Source: Patescibacteria group bacterium UBA1372 (GTDB taxonomy: Bacteria; Patescibacteriota; Microgenomatia; UBA12405). From it: a stretch of DNA of 61,731 bases. Every line of letters begins with the position of its first letter. Within the stretch, counting starts at the first letter, position 1. Positions 1 through 9,379 of this stretch are shown in pieces. The translations under genes were made by a program, and so were the position numbers. The notes under the pieces were generated by a model. It did no database searches. It saw only the letters and a program-made list of their open reading frames with translations, and was not told the origin of the DNA. The stretch lies in NCBI GenBank assembly GCA_002306295.1, contig DBRI01000019.1:43007-104737 (forward strand). Reading direction: 5' to 3'.

Positions 1-54
1 ATTTTGATTTGTCTTTGGGTTAGATCAGTCATTAGCAATATAATAGAGGCTTTG

Positions 55-333
55 CTAACGGATGTCAAGAACTATTGCGTGTATTAGAAGTAAAAAAAAC
101 AGGTTCAGAGGAGTAGCTAGGTTGAATATTTTTAGCAATAAAGATAAGGAGAGATAAAGTGAAACTATCAGTGCTATTTTAGTTTTGGAAAACAAAAAAA
201 TAAGAAATAAAAAACAAAACAAGAAAAAAAGGCCGAAGAATAAAGCCACAAACCAAGTGGTGGGAGGTAGCAGAATAAATAAAATTATAATTAAAAATAA
301 GGGTATTAAAAACAGAGGCTTTTTTTTGGACAT
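55..333 (-). CDS. Small hydrophobic membrane protein
   Basis: A 92-residue protein made almost entirely of hydrophobic residues after a short basic start (MSKKK). Two or three membrane-spanning segments can be drawn, separated by a short SKTK turn near residue 50. The start codon lies 1 nt after the stop of the upstream RmuC-like gene, so the two are probably co-transcribed. I do not recognise a family and give no function. The 54 bases downstream to the window edge hold no gene I can support. Confidence 0.55.
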   Translation of the reverse strand: MSKKKPLFLIPLFLIIILFILLPPTTWFVALFFGLFFLFCFLFLIFLFSKTKIALIVSLYLSLSLLLKIFNLATPLNLFFLLLIHAIVLDIR

Positions 334-334
334 A

Positions 335-1453
335 TCAACTAATTAATTTTGGCTGACTAACTTCATCTGGTGCTTCCAAAGAAATTTTGTCGACCACTTT
401 TTGAAGTTGACGGGTACGGGTGGTGTTGACTTTATCATATTGATTGGAAACTGCATCGAGGCGAGTACCAATTTTTTCAAATTCAGAGTTATATTTGTCA
501 AATTCTTCAGAGAATTTTTTAATGTACTTAATAATTTCTTTGGTATTTTTCTGAATTCTAAAATTATCGTAAGCTTGGCGGACCATACGCAAAATGGCGG
601 TAAAGGAAAAAGGGCCGGCTAAAACTACTTTTTTCTCTAAAGCTTCCTGCCAAATTTGGGGCATTTTGTCGTAAATAAAACTAAAGATCATTTCATTGGG
701 AATAAAAACGATAACAAAGTCGACGGTATTTGAATCAGCATCGATGTATCCCCTAGAGCTCGCCTGTCTAATTTTTTCTCTGACATCTTTTTCAAAAGCT
801 TTTTGATAATTTTCTTTATCATCTTTAGTTTCAGCTTCGGCCATTTTGGAAAGATTGCTATAAGGAAATTTGGAATCAACATTGATAACGGCACCATCGG
901 GTAAGTAGACAGAGAAATCGGGACGGGTTTCGGTGCTAGATTGCTCTTTATTGAATTCATAATCGACTCCCCTGACAAAACCGGCCATCTTTAAAAGATC
1001 TTCGGCAACTTTTTCTCCAAAAGCACCGCGCATTTGATTGTTACTTAAAACTTTTTTCAAACCCTCGGTAGTAGTCTGAAGTTTTTCATATAGTTTTTGG
1101 TATTCATTCATTTGCTGGCTTAGACGATTAAAGGAGCCAACTCTGTCCTGATCAGAAACTTCAAGCTTTTTTTGATTTTTTTCCAATTCGGTTAGGACTC
1201 TATCAACTAACTTTTCAAAAGTTTGAGTCTTGTTAACCAGATCTGTTTTTATATCCTGATTTTGGGCACCTAACTTTTGATTAGCCATTTGAACTAAACT
1301 TTGGTTGGCCTGGTTTAAGATCTCGGGGAATTTTTGGTTTAACTTGTTGATGATATCCTCTGAAAGAGTATCTGTATTGGCTTTTTTCTTCAAAAAAAAA
1401 TAGGCAAAAGCAAAACCAAGGGCCAGAGACAGAATAATGTAAATCGGGTTCAT
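335..1453 (-). CDS. rmuC: RmuC-family DNA recombination protein
   Basis: About 372 residues: an N-terminal membrane anchor (roughly residues 2-21), a long coiled-coil region, then the RmuC nuclease-like domain. The domain shows the family signature around residues 150-200: GAFGE, then RPDFSVYLPDG, then VDSKFP, the D...DSK arrangement expected of a PD-(D/E)XK-like fold. RmuC proteins are known to limit DNA inversions at short inverted repeats; the biochemical role is not settled. I chose the internal ATG at 1453 rather than an upstream TTG because a TACAAT -10 box (1459-1464) ends 5 nt before it, which implies a leaderless message. The small membrane protein follows directly. Confidence 0.85.
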   Translation of the reverse strand: MNPIYIILSLALGFAFAYFFLKKKANTDTLSEDIINKLNQKFPEILNQANQSLVQMANQKLGAQNQDIKTDLVNKTQTFEKLVDRVLTELEKNQKKLEVSDQDRVGSFNRLSQQMNEYQKLYEKLQTTTEGLKKVLSNNQMRGAFGEKVAEDLLKMAGFVRGVDYEFNKEQSSTETRPDFSVYLPDGAVINVDSKFPYSNLSKMAEAETKDDKENYQKAFEKDVREKIRQASSRGYIDADSNTVDFVIVFIPNEMIFSFIYDKMPQIWQEALEKKVVLAGPFSFTAILRMVRQAYDNFRIQKNTKEIIKYIKKFSEEFDKYNSEFEKIGTRLDAVSNQYDKVNTTRTRQLQKVVDKISLEAPDEVSQPKLIS

Positions 1454-1480
1454 TCTCAATTGTAACAAGACAAAGAGTAT

Positions 1481-2116
1481 TTAGTCAGTAAATTTAAAAG
1501 TAGACAGGATTTGGTTGTATTGATTTTCCCAAAGAGATTGGTAATTTGGACCGTATGAAACACTTAGATAAATACAACTATTATTATTGTTATAGGGAAT
1601 TTGAGTAACTTCACCCTCGGTTCCATCCCACGAGAAATGATAAAGTTTGGCTGGTAATGAGTCTATTGTGATATTTTCAATGTCACTAATAGCAGGATCA
1701 ATTGTTGTTTTTGTTCTGTCAAATAATTCACATCCAAAATCAGATATCGAGATAAGGTATCTGATACCACTAATGGTTTCTCTACCTAGCTCGAGTTGTT
1801 TGGTTCTAAAGTCGATGGATTGAATACTATCCTCTCCATCATCATTTATATTTCCTGAATAAGGTTTGTAAATTAATTCAGCTGGATATTTAAATTCAAA
1901 ACCATATTTATTATTTTTATATGTTTGCCAGGTGGAAGTAGGGTCTGCTGGTTGAGAGGGTGTAGGTAAAGTAGTAATTGGCTGTATTTTGGTAGAAGGC
2001 AAAGATCTAACTAGTAAAACATATGAAATTAAAAATAAGTTAAGAATGGCTAAAAATAGAATTAGAATATTTTTTTTATCTATTTTTGGTTTGGTGGGGA
2101 GGTTTTGGATATCCAT
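1481..2116 (-). CDS. Membrane-anchored extracytoplasmic protein, unknown function
   Basis: A 211-residue protein with one N-terminal membrane anchor (about residues 17-40), a Pro/Thr-rich linker, and a soluble outer domain beginning with a WQTYKNNKYGFEFKYP motif. Aromatic YGFxFxYP openings of this kind are common in uncharacterised Patescibacteria secreted domains. Two cysteines (near residues 128 and 179) might pair. A possible -10 (TACCAT, read on the minus strand, 2122-2127) lies 5 nt before the ATG. The gene is divergent from the small acidic gene at 2153. No enzymatic motif was seen. Confidence 0.6.
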   Translation of the reverse strand: MDIQNLPTKPKIDKKNILILFLAILNLFLISYVLLVRSLPSTKIQPITTLPTPSQPADPTSTWQTYKNNKYGFEFKYPAELIYKPYSGNINDDGEDSIQSIDFRTKQLELGRETISGIRYLISISDFGCELFDRTKTTIDPAISDIENITIDSLPAKLYHFSWDGTEGEVTQIPYNNNNSCIYLSVSYGPNYQSLWENQYNQILSTFKFTD

Positions 2117-2152
2117 AATTTATGGTAACACTTTTAGGAGATATAATTAAGT

Positions 2153-2482
2153 ATGCCAACAATTACATATGAAGGACACCCTGGGAAGAGAGGTGGAAAA
2201 ATTGTTGTTGTGGGAGAATCTAGCGGTCCAGTTGTCGACGCAACATTAGCTCAAACAGAAAAAGGTAAGAAAAGTAGAGCCAGAAGGAATCTAGCAGAAT
2301 TGCCACATGAAGGAGATTCGCAAGGTAGCCCCATAATGAGTGGAGAGAGAACGGATACAGAAAAATTTGATGGTGAAGATGGATTAGCACAACAAGTGGC
2401 AGGTGAGAAAATTGACGGAAAGATTGGACAAGAAGCAATGGATGACGATGAGAGGTTTAGACAAGAAAATGATATTGCCTAG
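2153..2482 (+). CDS. Small hydrophilic, probably disordered protein
   Basis: 109 residues, rich in Gly, Glu, Asp, Lys and Gln, without hydrophobic core segments or cysteines, so likely disordered or dependent on a partner. No family recognised. A perfect TATAAT (2142-2147) ends 5 nt before the ATG, so the message looks leaderless. The AGGAG at 2136-2140 lies upstream of the -10 and is therefore unlikely to act as a ribosome binding site. It overlaps the convergent helicase gene by 4 bp. The good promoter supports a real gene, but the function is unknown. Confidence 0.5.
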   Translation: MPTITYEGHPGKRGGKIVVVGESSGPVVDATLAQTEKGKKSRARRNLAELPHEGDSQGSPIMSGERTDTEKFDGEDGLAQQVAGEKIDGKIGQEAMDDDERFRQENDIA

Positions 2483-5400
2483 AGCTGGTGGAGGTGGTCG
2501 CGGTTTTTGCAATCGGGATTGATGGGAAACTTAAGATCAATTATGTTTTGATAAGTATCTTTAATTAAAGACTTTAAATTGTCCATATCCTGATCTGAAA
2601 AGTTGATACTTCTGGTAAATTTATCATTTTTGGGATCTGGCTCGACAAATTCAATTTGGCCTTTTTGGAAGTGATAGTTTAGCTTAGGAGATAGATCAAT
2701 TAAAAGTTTGTAAAACAAAATTTGTCTAAAATAATCTCCTCCCGTGTGGTCAAATTTGGATGCAATCTTAGTGTAATTAAATTTTCCAGTTTTAAAATCG
2801 GTAACAATAATATCTTTTTTGCCGTTGGTGAAGGTCTTTAAAATCTCAATTTTGTCTATTTTACCGGTGATAGGAATACCGTCAAAAAAAAGCTGGTGGC
2901 TGGAAAAGTTTTGTTCCAGTTTGTAAACGCCAAAAAGATTCGGATGGTCAACTAAATATTTTTTTAAAATATCAAGACCCAGAGCAAACATATCCAGATA
3001 GTCTTTTTCAATTAAATTTTCTTGTTTTAGACTAAACTCTAGAACCTCGGTTAGTTTATTAAGGGTTGACTTAGGATTTTGATGAAGGTATGAGAGAGTG
3101 GTATGAACGGCTGTGCCAAGGCTGGCTTTACTAGATTTTACAGAAGGAATTTTTAAAATAGTTTTATAAAAAAAACAGTAAGGACAGGCTAAATAAGAAT
3201 TGAGATGAGTAATATTAAATTTATAAGAAGTTTTTAGGTAGTTTTCAATTAAATCCTGATTTTGATCGGTTAAAAAGTAATTACTTGGATGTGTCATCAG
3301 ATTAACTAAATCTGATGAAGAAACTGGTCTGATTTTGGTATTCGAGTCAACATTTTTGGCATCTATTTCAAAAATAAATTGAGAGGGTGATATATTTTTG
3401 CCATTGTCTTTGGTCTGAGGGTAAAACAAATAGATCTGTTTTTTGGCACGGGTTAGAGCAACATAAAACAGGCGCCGGTCTTCTTCATTTGGATCATTAT
3501 CAAGATTGGTGGAAACAATACCCAGAGGAAGCGGTAAAGTATTTCTAGCCCGACTATTTCCCCAAAGGCCATCAATACAATTGATAATAAAAACGTGTTC
3601 AAATTCCAATCCTTTGGCAGAGTGAACAGTCATAAGAAAAATGCTCTGGTCATCTGAGGGTACAAATGTTTGGGGTATGGAAAGATTATTGGTCAACAAT
3701 AGATCCAGTCTTTTGGTAAAGTCATCTAAACTAGCTTTCTGGTGTGTTTGTTGGTAGGACTTTAGATAAGCAAACAGATTATAAAATTGAGAAATGGAAA
3801 GATAGTTATTGGCTAAACTGTTTAAATAACTGAGATAAGAAAACTGGTCGGCTATATAAACGAAAAGTCTATCCAGAGGCATATTCTCCACCTGTGTAAA
3901 ACAATTTGCCAGAATGGATAGATATTTTTTTATTTTTCTGGACTTAAGATTGGGACTATGGAGATAATCCAGTAAACCGATTTTTAGTTTTTTAGTTTTA
4001 TAGTTAATTTTTAGCAAAGTAGAGCTAGAAATCCCTAAGAAAGGTAAACAGAGAAAAGAAAAAATAGCAAAGTTATCGGATGGGTTGGTTACAGCTTTAA
4101 GAATTCTTATAAAATAATTGATAGAGTTTTCATTTAAACTGTTTTGCTTGTGGCGGCTAAATTTGATTTGAGAATTTAATAAAAGTTTTTCGGTTAAGTC
4201 GGCGTCTTGGTGCTGTCTATAGAGAATGGCAATATTTTGGGGAAGAACTCCAGAGGCTATTAGATCTTTGATTTTATCGACGACTAAGACAGCCTGATGA
4301 GTGGGAGTTTGAGCAAGATAAAGGTTAATTGGATCCGGATCAAAGTCGACTTTTGAAACCAGATTTTTATCAATATTTTTGATGTGCTTGACTAGTTGAA
4401 GTTGATTTTGACTGATAACCTGCCGGGCACTGTCTAAAATAAGCTGATGACTTCGATAATTATTGACTAAAACAAAAACCTGAGGAGAGTATTTTTTTGA
4501 AAAATTAATAATATTTTCAACTGAAGCACCTTGAAATCTAAAAATAGACTGATCATCATCCCCGACTACAAATAGATTGGGATTATCAAAGTAAGCAGAA
4601 AGCTGGTCTAAAAGCTTAATTTGAGAATTATTACTATCCTGAAATTCATCAACTAAAATGTAGAGAATTTGCTCCTGATACTGTTTTAAAAATTCTGGGT
4701 TTTTTGAAAACTTTGAAGTAACAAAATTGATCATGTCATCAAAATCATACAAAGAAAGTCTTTTAAGCTGACGCTGGTAAGATTTATAAACTTTTTGAAG
4801 TTCGAATTGCTTGGCTAAATTATTTTTGATTTGGTCAAAAACTGATAAAACATCATTTTTAAAATTTATGGACGGATTTTTGGCTTTACCAACGGCGTAA
4901 AAACCGTCTTGAAAAAGGCGATACTTACCTGAAAAAAGTGTTTTGAAACCGGTGGGAGTGTAAGGATTTTCTAATATTTTTTGAAAAATTGTTAAAAATT
5001 CAGTTTCAAAGCTTTTGCTGGAACGAAGACTTTTAAGCTGGTCGTATAAAGGCCTGAGATTGTCTATAAAAATTTGCTGCTGGTTTAAAAGATTTAAGAG
5101 AGATTTGGGTGAAAAACCTTCACGCTTGAGAGTTTGAATTGAAGAAATACAACTAGAAAGATAGTAGAGTGGTTCGCCGGTTGGCTTCAGGGGGGATGTG
5201 TGGGGTAATTTATCAATAATCTTGCCAATAATTTCGATTTTATCGATTTCTTCAATACTCCTAAGATTGGTTTGAGGGAAAAGATCAGGGTTAGTAGAAA
5301 TGACCATATTACAAAAAGAGTGAAAAGTGTGAATTTGAACTGAATAGGCAGTCGGGCCAATAATTTCTAGAAGACGCTTCCTCATGTTAAAGGCGGCGTT

Positions 5401-5607
5401 ATCGGTAAAAGTAAGACAGAGAATTGAAGAAGGAGGTGTGTCGGTTTTATCCAAAATATTGGCAATACGAAGGGCAATAGTTTGAGTTTTACCTGTGCCA
5501 GCCCCAGCCACCACCATAACCGGACCATCAGTAGTATCGACAGCTTGCCTTTGAGCAGGGTTTAATTTTTGATATTCAGATTTAAAAATATTTTTATAAT
5601 CCGGCAT
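2479..5607 (-). CDS. UvrD/PcrA-type helicase fused to RecB-like nuclease domain
   Basis: A 1042-residue superfamily 1A helicase with an extra C-terminal nuclease domain. Visible helicase motifs are Walker A GAGTGKT (residues 35-41), DEFQDS (motif II, near 318), GDDDQSIFRFQGA (motif III), TVHSAKGLEFE (motif V) and FYVALTRAKK (motif VI). From about residue 800 a PD-(D/E)XK domain follows: LACPYC, GTAVH and VTDFKTGK, the last carrying the D and K of the active site. This is the AddA/RecB-like layout of a helicase-nuclease for double-strand break processing. Only three Cys candidates for an Fe-S cluster are seen, so a cluster is doubtful. A TACAAT -10 (5614-5619) lies 6 nt before the ATG, so it is leaderless. 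Confidence 0.9.
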   Translation of the reverse strand: MPDYKNIFKSEYQKLNPAQRQAVDTTDGPVMVVAGAGTGKTQTIALRIANILDKTDTPPSSILCLTFTDNAAFNMRKRLLEIIGPTAYSVQIHTFHSFCNMVISTNPDLFPQTNLRSIEEIDKIEIIGKIIDKLPHTSPLKPTGEPLYYLSSCISSIQTLKREGFSPKSLLNLLNQQQIFIDNLRPLYDQLKSLRSSKSFETEFLTIFQKILENPYTPTGFKTLFSGKYRLFQDGFYAVGKAKNPSINFKNDVLSVFDQIKNNLAKQFELQKVYKSYQRQLKRLSLYDFDDMINFVTSKFSKNPEFLKQYQEQILYILVDEFQDSNNSQIKLLDQLSAYFDNPNLFVVGDDDQSIFRFQGASVENIINFSKKYSPQVFVLVNNYRSHQLILDSARQVISQNQLQLVKHIKNIDKNLVSKVDFDPDPINLYLAQTPTHQAVLVVDKIKDLIASGVLPQNIAILYRQHQDADLTEKLLLNSQIKFSRHKQNSLNENSINYFIRILKAVTNPSDNFAIFSFLCLPFLGISSSTLLKINYKTKKLKIGLLDYLHSPNLKSRKIKKYLSILANCFTQVENMPLDRLFVYIADQFSYLSYLNSLANNYLSISQFYNLFAYLKSYQQTHQKASLDDFTKRLDLLLTNNLSIPQTFVPSDDQSIFLMTVHSAKGLEFEHVFIINCIDGLWGNSRARNTLPLPLGIVSTNLDNDPNEEDRRLFYVALTRAKKQIYLFYPQTKDNGKNISPSQFIFEIDAKNVDSNTKIRPVSSSDLVNLMTHPSNYFLTDQNQDLIENYLKTSYKFNITHLNSYLACPYCFFYKTILKIPSVKSSKASLGTAVHTTLSYLHQNPKSTLNKLTEVLEFSLKQENLIEKDYLDMFALGLDILKKYLVDHPNLFGVYKLEQNFSSHQLFFDGIPITGKIDKIEILKTFTNGKKDIIVTDFKTGKFNYTKIASKFDHTGGDYFRQILFYKLLIDLSPKLNYHFQKGQIEFVEPDPKNDKFTRSINFSDQDMDNLKSLIKDTYQNIIDLKFPINPDCKNRDHLHQL

Positions 5608-5649
5608 TGGTAAATTGTATCAAGGAATAGAAAATGTAAAATATTTTAG

Positions 5650-6162
5650 GTGACACTATTTAAGAATAGATACAGAATCGAATCAATAAGGTATAAAGGT
5701 TGGGATTATTCAAATAATGGATTTTATTTTGTGACAATCTGTACAAAGAATCGTAATTGTTGTCTGGGGGAAATAATTTCTAATAAATTTGTTCAAAATG
5801 ATTTGTCTGTAATGTTAAATGAAATTATTGTTAGATTACCAACGCATTATTCAAATTGTTTCGTAGATGAATATATTATTATGCCAAACCATGTACACAT
5901 GATTTTAAAATTATATTTTAAGGTAGAGACAGGTTTAAAACCTGTCTCTACGGGGAAACAATATTCATTGTGTGAAATAATTAGAGGTTTGAAGACATTT
6001 TCAGCACGCGGAATTAATGAAAAACAAAACATAATTGGACATAATTTCTGGCAAAGAGGATATTATGATCGAATTATTAGAAACGTTAAAGAATATTGGA
6101 CAATTAAAAAATATATACAAGATAATCCTAAAAATTGGTTAAAGGACAGAAATTATATCTGA
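5650..6162 (+). CDS. REP-associated tyrosine transposase (RAYT, Y1_Tnp family)
   Basis: A 170-residue single-strand DNA transposase-like protein with a GTG start. The HUH metal-binding motif is visible in MPNHVHMIL (near residue 80), and the C-terminal helix KEYWTIKKYIQDNP holds the candidate nucleophilic tyrosine. WDYSNNGFYFVTICT near the N-terminus is typical of the family. Family members are known to act on REP-like palindromes. Here a perfect 29-bp palindrome (5923-5951) lies inside the gene, in frame, encoding VETGLKPVSTG in the variable loop after the HUH motif. The gene is the only plus-strand gene between 2.5 and 15.7 kb, in line with insertion between the helicase and gatB. The frame is intact, so it may be active. 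Confidence 0.85.
   Translation: MTLFKNRYRIESIRYKGWDYSNNGFYFVTICTKNRNCCLGEIISNKFVQNDLSVMLNEIIVRLPTHYSNCFVDEYIIMPNHVHMILKLYFKVETGLKPVSTGKQYSLCEIIRGLKTFSARGINEKQNIIGHNFWQRGYYDRIIRNVKEYWTIKKYIQDNPKNWLKDRNYI
5923..5951. repeat. REP-like perfect palindrome inside the RAYT gene
   Basis: Two 14-bp arms, GTAGAGACAGGTTT and its exact reverse complement, with a single A between them (5937). The element lies in frame within the transposase ORF. RAYT proteins are known to recognise REP palindromes, so this is a candidate for the protein's own target. Confidence 0.85.
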
Positions 6163-6163
6163 T

Positions 6164-7603
6164 TTATTTTAATCTCTTTTCTAAAATTTGTTTGGCGATT
6201 TGAGGATTGGCGGAACCAGCGCTTAGCTTCATAACAGCACCAATCAAAAAGCCAATTATATTTGGATTTTTAGGATAGTTTTTAACAACATCAGGATTGT
6301 CTTTGAGGACTTTATCCACAATTTCTTCTAACTTAGAAGTGTCTGAAACCTGGATTAATCCCCTATCTTGGGCAATAATTAGGGGATCAGCTCCTGTTTG
6401 AAAACTATCCAAAATAATAGTTTTGGCGACAGTTGCAGAGATTTGGTTTGACAGTTGGGCATCGATTACGGATGCAAAATATTGTGGATTAATTTTATCA
6501 ACATCTAAATCTTTTTGAACTTGATTAAGGTGCTCTTTGATTGGCCCGAGTAATAAATTGGCAACTGATTTGGCTATTTTTGGATTATTTTTAGTAATTT
6601 TGTCAAAGGCAAGTGAAAAAAGATAATCATCGGTCAGAAGCATGGCATCATAATCTGATAAACCCAAACTTTTATATCTTATCAGTTTTTGATCAGGAAG
6701 CTCGGGTAGATTGTCTTTGATTTTATCGATGTCTTTTTGACTAAATACTATAGGGGGAATATCCGGCTCGGGAAAATAGCGATAATCAGAACTACCCTCT
6801 TTGTGGCGCTGTAAAAATGTTTTGCTTTTATCAGCATCCCAACCACGGGTGGTTTTGTTTTTAGCAGATTTAGTTTGCTGGGTTTTATTAAATTCTTCTG
6901 TTTGTCTTTTAACTTCAAAGTTGATGGCGTTTTGAACACCAGTTAGAGAAGCCACATTTTTAACTTCGACTAAAGGGGTGTAATAAGTTTTGCCATTGTT
7001 TTCTATTTTTAAGTTGATAGTAGGTTCACAGCGCATAGAGCCTTTTTCAATATCGGCGTCAGATACTTGTAAATAGCGAACAATTTGCTGGATTTTTTGA
7101 AGATAAAGCTTGGCCTGGGCGGCACTAGTGATGTCTGGCTCGGAGACGATTTCTACCAAAGGAACACCACTTCGGTTAAAATCGAGCAATGTTGCCTCTT
7201 TTCCATCAACTAACTGGTGTTGGGATTTGGCAGTATCTTCTTCCATATGGGCTCGATTGATTCTGATTTTTTGACCATCAATGTCGATAAAACCGTTGAC
7301 AGAAAAGGGTTTTTGCAGTTGACTGATTTGATAACCTTTGGGAAGATCCGGATAAAAATAATTCTTCCTTTCAAAAAATGTTTCTAAGTTAACAGAACAG
7401 TTTAGAGCTAAACCGATTTTAATACACCACTGACAGGCAGTAATATTTGGAACTGGCAGCGCCCCTGGGAGACCTAAACAAACAGGACAAGTGTGAGTGT
7501 TTGGTTCTACCTGAAAATGGGTGGCAGAACATCCACAAAACATTTTTGATTTGGTTTTTAGTTCTACATGAACCTCAAGGCCGATAATGGGTGTAATTGT
7601 CAT
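6164..7603 (-). CDS. gatB: Asp/Glu-tRNA amidotransferase subunit B
   Basis: 479 residues, the normal GatB length. The N-terminus reads IGLEVHVELKT, and the Cys pairs CGCS and CPVC expected of the zinc site in the cradle domain are present near residues 23-42. The tail contains the YqeY/helical domain ending in the IGFLIGAVMK motif. With GatA and GatC it converts misacylated Asp-tRNA(Asn) or Glu-tRNA(Gln) to the correct form, so this cell probably lacks AsnRS and/or GlnRS activity. The order here is gatC-gatA-gatB, with 64 bp before gatB. Confidence 0.95.
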   Translation of the reverse strand: MTITPIIGLEVHVELKTKSKMFCGCSATHFQVEPNTHTCPVCLGLPGALPVPNITACQWCIKIGLALNCSVNLETFFERKNYFYPDLPKGYQISQLQKPFSVNGFIDIDGQKIRINRAHMEEDTAKSQHQLVDGKEATLLDFNRSGVPLVEIVSEPDITSAAQAKLYLQKIQQIVRYLQVSDADIEKGSMRCEPTINLKIENNGKTYYTPLVEVKNVASLTGVQNAINFEVKRQTEEFNKTQQTKSAKNKTTRGWDADKSKTFLQRHKEGSSDYRYFPEPDIPPIVFSQKDIDKIKDNLPELPDQKLIRYKSLGLSDYDAMLLTDDYLFSLAFDKITKNNPKIAKSVANLLLGPIKEHLNQVQKDLDVDKINPQYFASVIDAQLSNQISATVAKTIILDSFQTGADPLIIAQDRGLIQVSDTSKLEEIVDKVLKDNPDVVKNYPKNPNIIGFLIGAVMKLSAGSANPQIAKQILEKRLK

Positions 7604-7667
7604 TTAAGAAAGTTAAAAAGAAATAAACAGTATTTTTGATTTTTTCTTAAGGGTGTAGTTTTTTTAG

Positions 7668-9065
7668 TCATAGTTTTGGTTTAGAAAGATGATAATCGGT
7701 GTTGTCTTCAAAGATTTTGGCAATTTGGTAAACAATATCTTCCCGGAGCTGGGGGGCAATGATATCTAGACCAATAGGAAGACCAGTTTTATCAAAGCCG
7801 CAAGGTATGGAAATGCCTGGAAGTCCGGCAATTGAAGATGGCTCTAAAAACATATCCTGAAGCTCACCAAACATAGCTTGATCTTTGGTAGCACCGAGCT
7901 TTAGAGCTGTAGTTGGAGAAACAGGACCAAGGATAGCATCGACTTTTTTGAATTGTTTATCAAAATCCTGACAAATTAGGGTTCTGACTTTTTGAGCTTT
8001 TAGATAAAAAGCATCATAATAGCCGGCTGATAGACTATATGTACCTAACATTATTCTTCTTTTAGCCTCGGCACCAAAAAAAGACCTATCTTTACCATAT
8101 CTAACTCCATCGAAACGGCTCAAATTCGAAGAGACTTCGGATCTCTGAAGAATAGTATAGACAGCAATTGAATACTTGGGATCCATCATATCATCAAGCT
8201 TAACGATCTCTGCTCCAAGTTTTTCCAGGATTTTAACAGCATTATAAATTGCCGATTTAGTGTCTGGCTGAATTTGAGAGGGAAAATATGAGGTAGGAAG
8301 ACCAATTTTTAAACCTTTTAAATTGGTTAGAGATTTAGGGGGTTGCCAGGGGGGCAAATCCAAACTGGTGGCGTCAAGTGGGTCGTGACCGGAGACAAGA
8401 GACAATATATAGGCGGTGTCATCAACGGTTTTACCAATTGGTCCCGGAGAATCTGTACTTGATTTCATGGCAATTAGTCCATAACGGGAGCATCGACCAT
8501 AGGTTGGTTTAAAACCAGCCACACCACACCAACTAGCTGGCTGGCGAATTGAACCGGCTGTTTCTGAACCAACTGAAACTATACATTGATCTGAAGATAC
8601 CGCAGAGGCGGAACCGCCAGAGGAACCCCCGGGAAGATGGTTAGTGTTCCATGGATTTTTAGTCGGACCATAATCTGAAGTTTCAGTAGATGAACCATGA
8701 GCCCAAGCGTCCATGTTGGTTTTACCAATGATGATAGCCCCAGCATCTTCGAGTCTTTTGGTAAAAGTAGACGAATAATGAGCCTGATAATTATCTAAAA
8801 GCTTTGAAGAGGCTGTAGTTTTAGTGCCTTCGACGCAAAAATTGTCTTTTACTGCAATGGGGATACCACCTAAAGGTTTTTCCAGATCGGCTTTTTTGGC
8901 TTTATCAAGCGATTCTTTTTCAAAAATTGAGACAAAACAATTTAGTTTTGGCTGTAGTGTTTTTATCCGGGATAGACAGTCAGTCACCAATTCCAGACTG
9001 GAAAATTTTTTGGCTTTAAGGCCATCTTTAGCTTTAAATAATGTCAAACTGTTCAGATCAGACAT
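7668..9065 (-). CDS. gatA: Asp/Glu-tRNA amidotransferase subunit A
   Basis: 465 residues from the ATG at 9065, 1 nt after the gatC stop; a longer frame begins at 9134 inside gatC but is not needed. It has the amidase signature: the catalytic Lys in IAVKDNF (near residue 70), and the Gly/Ser-rich GGSSGGSAS stretch (near 147) leading to the cis-Ser and nucleophile Ser in GSETAGSIR. GatA hydrolyses glutamine and passes ammonia to GatB. Full-length, with no missing active-site residue. Confidence 0.95.
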   Translation of the reverse strand: MSDLNSLTLFKAKDGLKAKKFSSLELVTDCLSRIKTLQPKLNCFVSIFEKESLDKAKKADLEKPLGGIPIAVKDNFCVEGTKTTASSKLLDNYQAHYSSTFTKRLEDAGAIIIGKTNMDAWAHGSSTETSDYGPTKNPWNTNHLPGGSSGGSASAVSSDQCIVSVGSETAGSIRQPASWCGVAGFKPTYGRCSRYGLIAMKSSTDSPGPIGKTVDDTAYILSLVSGHDPLDATSLDLPPWQPPKSLTNLKGLKIGLPTSYFPSQIQPDTKSAIYNAVKILEKLGAEIVKLDDMMDPKYSIAVYTILQRSEVSSNLSRFDGVRYGKDRSFFGAEAKRRIMLGTYSLSAGYYDAFYLKAQKVRTLICQDFDKQFKKVDAILGPVSPTTALKLGATKDQAMFGELQDMFLEPSSIAGLPGISIPCGFDKTGLPIGLDIIAPQLREDIVYQIAKIFEDNTDYHLSKPKL

Positions 9066-9066
9066 A

Positions 9067-9363
9067 TTATTTTTTAATAGTTGCTTTAGTAACAAAAAAT
9101 CCCTTAAAGGATTTGGGGGCTTGAGACAGAGCATCTTTTTGACTGAAGGATGGTTTAACCTCGTCGGTTCTAAAAATGCTATGTTTGTGATTGACTTGTG
9201 AAGTTGGTGAAATCTTGCTAACGTCTAATTCATTTAAGACTTGAATATAGTTAGTAGCTTGAGAAAGTTCCTGACCGATTTTTTGATCAGATGGATTTAA
9301 AACTAGCTTTGACAGGTTGGCAATATGATCAACTTGGGCTTGACTTAGCTTAGTTTTAGTCAT
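9067..9363 (-). CDS. gatC: Asp/Glu-tRNA amidotransferase subunit C
   Basis: 98 residues, typical of GatC. The LSQAQVDHIANLSKLVL start matches the family opening, and the middle contains the NYIQVLNELDVS helix that wraps around GatA. The tail carries a recognisable FRTDEVKPSFSQKDALSQAP motif. First gene of gatCAB. A TATACT -10 (9370-9375) ends 6 nt before the ATG, so the operon message looks leaderless. Confidence 0.93.
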   Translation of the reverse strand: MTKTKLSQAQVDHIANLSKLVLNPSDQKIGQELSQATNYIQVLNELDVSKISPTSQVNHKHSIFRTDEVKPSFSQKDALSQAPKSFKGFFVTKATIKK

Positions 9364-9379
9364 TTTGGTAGTATAACAA

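Noticed and set aside
2136-2140. AGGAG as ribosome binding site for the gene at 2153
   Set aside because: It lies upstream of a perfect TATAAT that ends 5 nt before the ATG, so it would not be on the transcript.
5847-6032. Minus-strand frame across the RAYT palindrome
   Set aside because: It is the mirror of the palindrome and of the transposase gene, without promoter or family.
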